From: Thalassospira sp. UBA1131 | Lineage (GTDB): Bacteria > Pseudomonadota > Alphaproteobacteria > Rhodospirillales > Thalassospiraceae | DNA length: 7,955 bases | Assembly: GCF_002311515.1 (NCBI RefSeq) | Contig: NZ_DCAO01000101.1 | Coordinates: 25,623 to 33,577, forward strand | Direction of reading: 5' to 3' | Shown here: positions 1-5,124 of the stretch, in pieces | Position numbering within the stretch: the first letter of the stretch is position 1 | Layout: each line of letters opens with the position of its first letter | Notes under the pieces: generated by a model | The model's database searches: none | What the model saw: the letters and a program-made list of their open reading frames with translations, nothing else | What the model was told of the DNA's origin: nothing | Translations under genes and position numbers: made by a program

Positions 1-106
1 TTTCCGATGCCGCGATTTGAATACCCGGCACTGCCGGTGATGCCGTGCCACCTTGTGCAACGGCCGACACCTGCCCGTTTGATCCGCAACGATGGCAACA
101 TGCCAT
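1..106 (-). CDS. possible 5' end of an unrecognised gene (partial)
   Basis: On the minus strand an ATG at 106-104 opens a frame that stays open to the left edge, giving 35 residues that begin MACCHRCGSNGQVSAVAQGG. The Ala/Gly-rich composition and codon choice resemble the neighbours, and two Cys-x(1-3)-Cys-like spacings near the start could bind metal. The ribosome-binding site is weak (only AGTGG-like). A plus-strand frame (positions 1-150) is also open and cannot be excluded. I do not recognise a family, and the call rests on the open frame alone. Confidence 0.22.
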   Translation of the reverse strand, partial: MACCHRCGSNGQVSAVAQGGTASPAVPGIQIAASE

Positions 107-143
107 TGCCACTGCACATCACACGCGGGCAACGGTTCTCTGC

Positions 144-175
144 CCCCTGATCACAACCGCCCCCGATCACAACCG
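144..175. repeat. two 16-bp tandem repeat units
   Basis: Units at 144-159 and 160-175 read CCCC[T/C]GATCACAACCG and match at 15 of 16 positions, head to tail with no gap. They lie 38-70 bp upstream of the possible minus-strand start at 106. Paired operator sites for a regulator would fit, but this is inference from position only. The rest of 176-256 shows nothing I can name. Confidence 0.6.
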
Positions 176-256
176 ACAGACCAGCAAAGCACGACACGCG
201 GTTTATCCGCATGTGCCAGGCTCAGGACCTATTAATTTGATTGAATGATAGGGCCG

Positions 257-529
257 CTATTTGACTTCGCTGTCGGACGGGTCATCAGATGCGAAGATTG
301 AAACCACGTTATTTTCGCCAACCTCGAGGACTTGGTTTTCCTCACCACCGGTCGGCTTTTCACGCTTGTGCCCGTCATGCTGTTTGTCGGCGTTCTGACG
401 TTCGTGCTCAGTCAGGGTGCGTTCGCCGCGCGTGCGCCCGTGCAGCAAGCGGTTCTGATCAGCCTTGCGTGCCTTTTCGTCGCGTTGCTTGCGTTTGCGT
501 GCCTGACGCAGATTAACCAGATCGCCCAT
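257..529 (-). CDS. DUF4169 family protein
   Basis: This small, highly charged 90-residue protein starts MGDLVNLRQARKRKQRDEKA. That is the characteristic N-terminus of the alphaproteobacterial DUF4169 family: a short hydrophobic start, a Lys/Arg/Glu-rich helix, then a Gly-Arg-Thr turn and a second charged helix with ERTLTEHER. The function of the family is unknown. I chose the ATG at 529-527 because the family begins at MGD and AGAAGG lies 5 bases upstream. An ATG at 598 would add 23 residues (MPGGLFRLIR...) that do not fit the family and has a poorer ribosome site. The tail (about 60-90) is acidic and looks unstructured. No membrane segment is seen. The lipoprotein gene upstream ends in a strong terminator, so this gene probably has its own promoter, though I see no clear one in the 74 bases available. 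Confidence 0.8.
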   Translation of the reverse strand: MGDLVNLRQARKRKQRDEKARKADQNRLLHGRTRGERTLTEHERQNADKQHDGHKREKPTGGEENQVLEVGENNVVSIFASDDPSDSEVK

Positions 530-603
530 ATCAGCCTTCTGTTTTCTGGCTTCTGTTTTTCCGGCCGACCGGATCAGGCGAAATAACCCGCCCGGCATGA
601 CCC

Positions 604-642
604 GAAATAAAAAACGGGTGCTTCGATATCCCGAAGCACCCG
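604..642 (-). terminator. intrinsic terminator of the lipoprotein gene
   Basis: A perfect 11-bp stem (615-625 with 632-642, CGGGTGCTTCG) with a 6-base loop is followed on the minus strand by a U-rich tract (complement of 604-614). It lies 38 bases past the lipoprotein stop codon and separates that gene from the DUF4169 gene. Confidence 0.9.
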
Positions 643-679
643 CTAGCCGTTCTTAAAATCCGTTGGTGTCCGACAGGAC

Positions 680-1801
680 TTAGCGCACGAAGACGTGCAC
701 CTCGTTTGCCGAGACAGATGCGCTGGTCGCATCGGAAGCACGCACGCGCGAGCTTGGCATGCCCATATCGGTCAGCGACCGAAGAACTGCCTGCGCGTTG
801 CGCTTGGATTTATTGGCATTCAGCGCAACCTGCGCCGGGGTACCACGATTCGGTGTCACCGCAACCACATCAAAGCTTGCCTGCGGGCGACGTTCGAGAA
901 CGCGGTTCACCGCGTTATACAACGCCTGCTCGTACTTGACGCTCGCCGTATCAAAACGGATCACGACAAGCGGACGATCACTTGGTGCGGCTGCCATACG
1001 CTGACCGCTTGATGCCGGTGCAGCCTGCGACTGGAAGACACGTTTGGAAAGGGAATCCCCGAAAATTTCGCCATTCTTGACAGCCAGCGCCAGCGCATTG
1101 AGGTTCGCGCGTTCTGTGCTGACATAAGACGTCTGACGGGCAAGGCTTTCGCTGATTTCGTTCAGAAGACGATCAATCAGCACTGTGGTGCGGTTGGTTT
1201 CGTCTTCAAGCAGGGCCAGCTGACGGTGGTCTTCGTCAACAGCGCCTGAAACCTGATAGGCCGAACGAACCGACTCAAGCAGGAAGGTCGACAGCGTGCT
1301 GTCGGCAGCAACCTTGTTGGCCAGCGAGTTCAGCGCGGCAATGTCATCATTCACACGGTCCAGTTCGGCCTGTGCGGTGTTCCACTGCTGCACCAGAACC
1401 GGGTTGCCCGGCGTGGTGCCGACCTGCAGACGGGCACTGATCGCGGCAACCGTGCCGTGATAGGCCTGCGAGTGCGCGACGGTCTGTCCACGCAGCTGCT
1501 GCAGTTCGTTGCTATGATTGCTCAAAGCGGATTTGAGACGGTTCAGCTCCTGCTGCATGTTCTCGACCTTGGTACCAACAAAGGTTCCGGTCTGAGATAC
1601 CCCAGTCAGCGGTTCCGTGCTTGCAGCAACGTCATAGCTGGTGATGGCATCGGCACCAACAGGCTGATTGGCAACGACGTTTTGCTGCGTCGTTTCCTCT
1701 TCACCGGCAAGTGTCGGCCACAGGGCCTCAGAAGAAAAAGAACATCCCCCCAGCATCAGGGCGGTGCCGATTACGGCGAGGTAGGTTTTACGAACGGCCA
1801 T
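680..1801 (-). CDS. outer-membrane lipoprotein with coiled coil and divergent OmpA-like domain
   Basis: This 373-residue protein opens with a lipoprotein signal: a positive N-terminus, a hydrophobic core and a lipobox LGGC with the lipidated Cys at residue 20. Ser follows at +2, which favours sorting to the outer membrane. Residues about 30-75 are Thr/Gln-rich linker. Residues about 76-250 are mostly helical with heptad-like patterns (e.g. VENMQQELNRLKSALSNHSN), so a coiled coil is likely. After an Ala/Ser-rich linker, residues about 276-373 show an OmpA-like strand-helix-strand-helix-strand order: VVIRFD, a helix to about 305, FDVVAVTP, the helix SKRNAQAVLRSLTDMGM, and VHVFVR. In OmpA proteins an Asp after the second strand and an Arg in the next helix bind peptidoglycan. 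Here Arg334 can be aligned, but the Asp position appears to be Pro317. It probably tethers or spaces the envelope. The start has only a weak AGG site 12 bases upstream. The gene looks monocistronic. Confidence 0.8.
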   Translation of the reverse strand: MAVRKTYLAVIGTALMLGGCSFSSEALWPTLAGEEETTQQNVVANQPVGADAITSYDVAASTEPLTGVSQTGTFVGTKVENMQQELNRLKSALSNHSNELQQLRGQTVAHSQAYHGTVAAISARLQVGTTPGNPVLVQQWNTAQAELDRVNDDIAALNSLANKVAADSTLSTFLLESVRSAYQVSGAVDEDHRQLALLEDETNRTTVLIDRLLNEISESLARQTSYVSTERANLNALALAVKNGEIFGDSLSKRVFQSQAAPASSGQRMAAAPSDRPLVVIRFDTASVKYEQALYNAVNRVLERRPQASFDVVAVTPNRGTPAQVALNANKSKRNAQAVLRSLTDMGMPSSRVRASDATSASVSANEVHVFVR

Positions 1802-2056
1802 TTCGATCTATTACCTAAGTAGAAATATGCGAATCTCCCTGGGCCTGCCTTTTTATCTAGGTGAAACAAGCCCCTGCTCCCCCGGGATTGAAAGCATCTT
1901 AGTCTACGACCACTTATGGAACAAGACGCATTTGCCCCTTTTTTGCCGAGTCTTGTCCTTATTCACTTCAAAGCGGACAAAGCCGGGCAAAACAGGGGCG
2001 TAGCAGTCAGGTAAACCGCGCCCTGTGAAAAAATGGGAAAAATTCAAATTTACTGC
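1802..2056. other. gene-free stretch with competing inverted repeats
   Basis: No coding sequence is supported between the lipoprotein start and the tRNA promoter. It must contain the lipoprotein promoter (minus strand), but I find no convincing hexamer pair. The notable structure is at 1921-1980. The arm 1950-1958 (GTCTTGTCC) can pair either with 1921-1927 (ACAAGAC) or with 1975-1980 (GGACAA), but not with both. A T-run (1938-1944) lies in the first loop. Confidence 0.5.
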
Positions 2057-2085
2057 TTGCAATGACATGCTCGTTTGCATAAGTT
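2057..2085 (+). promoter_or_regulatory. predicted promoter of the tRNA-Arg pair
   Basis: TTGCAA (2057-2062) and TAAGTT (2080-2085) are separated by 17 bases and match the sigma-70 consensus at 4/6 and 3/6. A start near 2092 would fall in GC-rich sequence (CCGCCGACGG), as expected for stringently controlled stable-RNA promoters, leaving a leader of about 45 bases before the tRNA. Confidence 0.45.
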
Positions 2086-2137
2086 CCGCTCCGCCGACGG
2101 GGAGCAGCCCTTTGCAAACCGCCGGAAATTAAGGCAA

Positions 2138-2214
2138 GCGCCCGTAGCTCAGCTGGATAGAGCATCTGACTACGAATCAGAAGGCCGGAGGTTCGAATCC
2201 TTCCGGGCGCGCCA
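2138..2214 (+). tRNA. tRNA-Arg(ACG), copy 1
   Basis: A complete 77-base cloverleaf is present. The acceptor stem is GCGCCCG with CGGGCGC, the discriminator is G, and CCA is encoded (2212-2214). The D arm is GCTC...GAGC. The anticodon stem TCTGA/TCAGA encloses the loop CTACGAA with anticodon ACG (2172-2174), and the T loop is TTCGAAT. Anticodon ACG reads CGU. In bacteria A34 is deaminated to inosine by TadA, so the tRNA also reads CGC and CGA. It is identical in sequence to copy 2. Confidence 0.97.
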
Positions 2215-2217
2215 GTG

Positions 2218-2247
2218 AAAGGCTCGACGTCACCGCGTCGGGCCTTT
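2218..2247 (+). terminator. hairpin after tRNA copy 1 (weak terminator or processing site)
   Basis: A 12-bp stem (2218-2229 with 2236-2247, AAAGGCTCGACG) has one G-U pair and a 6-base loop. It is followed by TTTACCATTT rather than a solid U tract, so termination is probably inefficient and the second tRNA may be co-transcribed. Confidence 0.5.
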
Positions 2248-2268
2248 ACCATTTATACAAGCGTAAAA

Positions 2269-2345
2269 GCGCCCGTAGCTCAGCTGGATAGAGCATCTGA
2301 CTACGAATCAGAAGGCCGGAGGTTCGAATCCTTCCGGGCGCGCCA
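2269..2345 (+). tRNA. tRNA-Arg(ACG), copy 2
   Basis: This is a 77-base cloverleaf identical to copy 1, with anticodon ACG at 2303-2305 and encoded CCA at 2343-2345. No clear separate -35/-10 pair lies in the 21-base spacer. A TATACA at 2254-2259 has no -35 partner at normal spacing, so it is probably transcribed from the promoter before copy 1. Confidence 0.97.
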
Positions 2346-2348
2346 GTC

Positions 2349-2388
2349 AAAGGCCCGACGTTACTGCGTCGGGCCTTTGTTGTTTCGC
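2349..2388 (+). terminator. intrinsic terminator of the tRNA pair
   Basis: A perfect 12-bp stem (AAAGGCCCGACG at 2349-2360 with 2367-2378) and 6-base loop are followed by GTTGTTTCGC, so the run TTTGTTGTTT supplies the U-rich tail. Confidence 0.85.
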
Positions 2389-2444
2389 CCACCTGCTTTG
2401 CGCTTGCTTGATCCGGCATACAATCTGCAAACAAGCCCGATCAG

Positions 2445-2477
2445 AAAAAAAGCCCGGCACACATTTGCACCGGGCTT
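2445..2477 (-). terminator. intrinsic terminator of the fasciclin gene
   Basis: On the minus strand AAGCCCGG pairs with CCGGGCTT (8 bp, 12-base loop; arms 2470-2477 and 2450-2457), followed directly by seven U residues (complement of 2445-2451). It lies about 40 bases past the fasciclin stop and faces the tRNA terminator. Confidence 0.88.
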
Positions 2478-2517
2478 CGTATCTTATATCGGGTATTTTA
2501 TTTCGCTGTTTGCGGGC

Positions 2518-3006
2518 TTACATGCCCGGCATGATCACGGTGTCGATCACGTGAATAACGCCGTTGTCAGCTTCGATATCGGCATTAACCACAGTGGCTT
2601 CATCGACCATGACACCGTTCATGGCATTCACATCGATGCTGTCACCCTGGACACTGGCAACCATCATTTCCTTGCCTGCGATGTCACCCGACATCACTTT
2701 GCCCGGCACCACATGATAGGTCAGGATGGAAACAAGCTTGTCCTTGTTTTCCGGCTTAAGAAGGTCTTCAACGGTGCCTGCCGGCAGTTTGGCAAAAGCT
2801 TCGTCGGTCGGTGCAAAGACCGTAAACGGACCTTCGCCTTTAAGCGTATCGACAAGTCCGGCGGCCTGCACGGCCGCTACAAGCGTGTTGAACGAACCGG
2901 CGGCAACGGCGGTATCAACGATGTCAGCTGCTTTGGCGGACATCGCACCAAAGGTCAGGCTGGCAGCGGTCGCAACGGCAATGAGAGACGATTTGATCGC
3001 AGACAT
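2518..3006 (-). CDS. secreted fasciclin (FAS1) domain protein
   Basis: This 162-residue protein has a Sec signal peptide: positive N-terminus, hydrophobic core about 8-22, and a predicted cut after AKA at residue 26. A single FAS1 domain fills the rest. The conserved H1 box is FTVFAPTDEAF (61-71), the central Tyr-His is in LTYHVVPG (95-102), and the H2 box is NGVIHVIDTVIMP (148-160). FAS1 domains mediate cell adhesion or protein-protein contact. Stand-alone bacterial copies of this size are common and mostly of unknown role, acting in the periplasm or outside the cell. The start is well supported by AGGAG (plus-strand 3015-3019) 8 bases upstream. The gene has its own terminator and diverges from the ACT-domain gene, sharing a 263-base intergenic region. 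No lipobox, second domain or membrane anchor is seen. Confidence 0.93.
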   Translation of the reverse strand: MSAIKSSLIAVATAASLTFGAMSAKAADIVDTAVAAGSFNTLVAAVQAAGLVDTLKGEGPFTVFAPTDEAFAKLPAGTVEDLLKPENKDKLVSILTYHVVPGKVMSGDIAGKEMMVASVQGDSIDVNAMNGVMVDEATVVNADIEADNGVIHVIDTVIMPGM

Positions 3007-3095
3007 GGTCCTATCTCCTGTTAACCAACGTGGAATTTCAACGTCGAATTGTTGCTGTCACAGGAATGCATACGGCCCATCATCGCGTATCAGTT

Positions 3096-3109
3096 CAATC
3101 ATATGATTG
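3096..3109. promoter_or_regulatory. 14-bp perfect palindrome between divergent genes
   Basis: CAATCATATGATTG is perfectly self-complementary. It sits 90 bp from the fasciclin start and about 160 bp from the ACT gene start, a position suited to an operator for a dimeric regulator. No regulator is identified. A second, looser inverted repeat (CAAAGG...CCTTTG) follows at about 3117-3140. Confidence 0.35.
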
Positions 3110-3156
3110 TGATAACAAAGGCGCATCCAATCACCTTTGCACAACGTACTACACCC

Positions 3157-3185
3157 TTGGCGCGTAGCGGTCCGGTCGACAAAAT
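3157..3185 (+). promoter_or_regulatory. candidate promoter of the ACT-domain gene
   Basis: TTGGCG (3157-3162) and CAAAAT (3180-3185) have a 17-base spacer and match the sigma-70 consensus at 4/6 each. Transcription would start near 3192, about 80 bases before the ATG. No better pair was seen upstream of this gene. Confidence 0.3.
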
Positions 3186-3269
3186 CACTGCATCTTGTAT
3201 CGCTGCGGTGTTATGGTCAGGTGATCACAAGGGCAAAGCCCGATAAGGGACCTAGGACGGAGCGCACCA

Positions 3270-3791
3270 ATGAATGCCAACACCCGGATCACCATTTCCT
3301 GCGATGACCGCGTCGGTTTGATTTCCGATATCACCGGACGACTGTTTGATATCGGCACAAACCTTGGCCCAACGTCATTTTCGCTCGACGGCGATGTTGC
3401 GAAGTTTGAAACCAGTTGCGAACTTCCCGACGAATGCCCGATATCCGAATGCGAGGCTGTGCTGCGCGGACTTTCCCTTGGCAATGCCGACATCACGGTC
3501 GAAGCCATTGCCGCCGCCCCGGAAATGACCACGGCACCGGGTGCGACCCATCTGATCGAATGTTCCGGGATCGATCAGCCAGGCCTGATCGCGCGGCTGT
3601 CGGAAATCTTTATCGAATATAATGCTAACATCGTCCGTCTGGCGGCATCGGCAACCGATGAAAAGGACGCGCGGATTTATACCCTGCGCTTTGCCGTCGC
3701 CATTCCGCCGGAACGCGCCGCCAACTGCCAGGCAACCCTCGCCAACACGGCCGGCTCGATGCGGCTTGTTTTCAAGTTTGACGAACTTTAA
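3270..3791 (+). CDS. double ACT-domain protein, GcvR-like
   Basis: This 173-residue protein consists of two ACT domains and nothing else. ACT 1 (about 5-78) carries the ligand-loop motif DRVGLISDITGRLFDIGTN. ACT 2 (about 93-172) carries GIDQPGLIARLSEIFIEY, followed by NANIVRL. This layout matches the GcvR family. In E. coli, GcvR has no DNA-binding domain and represses the glycine-cleavage operon by binding the activator GcvA. Other two-ACT proteins may sense amino acids in different pathways, so the target here is unknown. No helix-turn-helix or catalytic domain is present, and no gcv gene is in view. The start is supported by GGAG (3259-3262) 7 bases upstream. The gene converges on the RTX operon, with a hairpin just past its stop. 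It is a cytoplasmic protein with no signal peptide. Confidence 0.85.
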   Translation: MNANTRITISCDDRVGLISDITGRLFDIGTNLGPTSFSLDGDVAKFETSCELPDECPISECEAVLRGLSLGNADITVEAIAAAPEMTTAPGATHLIECSGIDQPGLIARLSEIFIEYNANIVRLAASATDEKDARIYTLRFAVAIPPERAANCQATLANTAGSMRLVFKFDEL

Positions 3792-3793
3792 GG

Positions 3794-3823
3794 CCTGTAC
3801 AGCAGTCAGTGCTGCTGTACAGG
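3794..3823. terminator. hairpin between convergent genes (bidirectional terminator candidate)
   Basis: A perfect 12-bp stem (CCTGTACAGCAG, 3794-3805 with 3812-3823) with a 6-base loop starts 3 bases after the ACT stop and 20 bases after the RTX stop on the other strand. Neither side has a U tract, so factor-independent termination would be inefficient. It may rather block 3' exonucleases or aid Rho-dependent ends. Confidence 0.55.
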
Positions 3824-3842
3824 GTCCATTGAAGTGGTGCGA

Positions 3843-5081
3843 TCACAGATCTTCGATTGGCAATTGGCCATCATTGCCTTCCTCAAAGAAGACATGATCC
3901 GGTGACAATTGATCAATCGTGATCCCGTCGATCTGCACGCCATATTCGTAATGTCGACCATCGGCAAAATCGACATAAACGCCGGTATCATTTTCAGTCG
4001 CGTGATCGAGAAAATCGTCGAAATCCTCAATCCCGCTCTTTTCCTGAAACGTTTTGCCAAAAACAAACCGGTCGCCTTGTTCCCCGGTGTCAAAGTCTGT
4101 GATCCGGTCACGTTCCGCACCTCCTTCAAACACGCGCCATAAAAACGTATCTGAACCCGACGCCCCATAGGCATCGCGACCATCACCGGTCAGAAGATCA
4201 TTTCCATCGCCCCCCTCAAGCGTGTCATTACCACCGCCCCCTGTCAGGACATCATGGAAATCACCCCCACGTAAATGATCGTCGCCATAAAAACCGTCCA
4301 GATGATTGCGCATTTCATCACCGGTGATCACATCGGACGCACGTGATCCGCGCACATTTTCAAACCCCGTAAACACATCGCCGCTGGGGGTTCCACCCGA
4401 TGCCGTTCCGGTTGAAAGATCAATCTTCACACCCTCGGTCCCGTTGTCGTTGTAATCAAGGGTGTCCATGCCCGCACCGCCGGACAGGATGTCGCCATCC
4501 GCACCGCCTGCAAGTCGATCATTCCCGGCACCGCCAACCAGAATGTCGTTGCCGTCCCTGCCGGTGAGGGTGTCATTTCCCTCCCCACCATGAATGGTGT
4601 CGTCACCGGATTGATCCCCAAGATAATCTCCATAGATGAAATCATCACCGGCACCACCAATCAGAAGATCACTGCCACCACGGCCCCAAAGAACATCGCT
4701 TTGATCGCTGCCAATCAGCTGATCGTCTGTTTCTGTCCCATAGACCACCTCGATATCAAATAAGCGATCCCCATCGGCATCCCCGCCGATCCCGTGCCCG
4801 GTTGCAAGATTGACATAGACGGCGTCATCGGGCGTGCTGCCTTCGTAAAACACGGCGTCACGTGATTGCGGCCCGCCATATAACGCGTCTGCCCCTTCAC
4901 CACCCGTCAGTTTGTCGTTTCCACCACCACCATACAGGGTGTCATTTCCTTCGTTGCCAAACAGCGAACTGATCCTGTCTGTCCCGAAAAGAACATCATC
5001 GCCGCCAAGGCCATAAACCGCCTGGCTGCCAATGGTTTCATAAAGAATATCGTTGTCTTCCGTGCCACGGATCACAGTCAT
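3843..5081 (-). CDS. RTX calcium-binding protein A (shorter paralog)
   Basis: This 412-residue acidic protein with no cysteine is built mainly of GGxGxDxLx nonapeptides, which fold into calcium-filled beta-rolls. Repeat blocks lie at about 5-70, 115-210 and 245-300, with examples such as GGEGNDTLTGRDGNDILVGG. Two interspersed modules (about 80-125 and 215-255) carry GGxxxGD followed by a Gly-(Ser/Thr)-x-x-(Ser/Thr)-Asp turn. The C-terminal 95 residues hold DRITDFDTGEQGDRFVF, then the FQEKSG to YGVQID module and a final strand DQLSPDHVFF plus an acidic tail. That resembles the secretion end of type I (ABC transporter) substrates. There is no Sec signal and no enzymatic domain. I chose the ATG at 5081 because GGAGG sits 5 bases upstream; the longer frame would begin at a TTG. 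The gene follows its larger paralog by 43 bases and is probably co-transcribed. It is likely a secreted or surface protein. Confidence 0.9.
   Translation of the reverse strand: MTVIRGTEDNDILYETIGSQAVYGLGGDDVLFGTDRISSLFGNEGNDTLYGGGGNDKLTGGEGADALYGGPQSRDAVFYEGSTPDDAVYVNLATGHGIGGDADGDRLFDIEVVYGTETDDQLIGSDQSDVLWGRGGSDLLIGGAGDDFIYGDYLGDQSGDDTIHGGEGNDTLTGRDGNDILVGGAGNDRLAGGADGDILSGGAGMDTLDYNDNGTEGVKIDLSTGTASGGTPSGDVFTGFENVRGSRASDVITGDEMRNHLDGFYGDDHLRGGDFHDVLTGGGGNDTLEGGDGNDLLTGDGRDAYGASGSDTFLWRVFEGGAERDRITDFDTGEQGDRFVFGKTFQEKSGIEDFDDFLDHATENDTGVYVDFADGRHYEYGVQIDGITIDQLSPDHVFFEEGNDGQLPIEDL
3928..4052 (-). repeat. duplicated 3' module, copy in RTX gene A
   Basis: This stretch aligns without gaps to 5216-5340 at a constant offset of 1288 bases. 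Over 3931-4052 I count 14 mismatches in 122 positions (about 88% identity). It encodes FQEKSGIEDFDDFLDHATEN and the following conserved segment to YGVQID. Confidence 0.85.
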
Positions 5082-5124
5082 GTCTTCCTCCAGCAAAAGC
5101 GGTCAGAAAAATACTTTGAAGCAC

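Larger units (their letters stand above)
2138..2378 (+). repeat. 131-bp tandem duplication (tRNA plus hairpin)
   Basis: Positions 2138-2247 recur at 2269-2378 with a 131-base period. The tRNA parts are identical over 77 bases. The hairpins differ at one stem base (T2224 versus C2355) and in the loop (TCACCG versus TTACTG). The 21 bases between the units are not repeated as such. This is best read as a local tandem duplication of a tRNA transcription unit. Confidence 0.9.

Noticed and set aside
45..248. Plus-strand frame of 67 codons
   Set aside because: There is no ribosome site, the His/Thr/Pro-rich composition is unlike the neighbours, and it crosses the 16-bp tandem repeat.
2138..2345. 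Repeated tRNA as attachment sites left by an integrated element
   Set aside because: Integration normally duplicates only the 3' part of a tRNA. Here the whole gene and its hairpin are repeated, there is no integrase, and only 21 unique bases lie between, so tandem duplication is simpler.
2007..2434. Minus-strand reading frames across the two tRNAs containing GAPGRIRTSGLLIRSQ
   Set aside because: They are antisense translations of the tRNA-Arg genes, a well-known source of false protein annotations. The tRNA cloverleaf explains the sequence fully.
2215..3024. Plus-strand frame of 269 codons
   Set aside because: It begins inside the tRNA region and then runs antisense to the fasciclin gene, whose signal peptide, FAS1 motifs, ribosome site and terminator are all clear.
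5082..5096. Upstream TTG start for RTX protein A (MLEED...)
   Set aside because: It would translate the GGAGG ribosome site itself. The ATG at 5081 is ideally placed behind that site and begins with the usual RTX opening.
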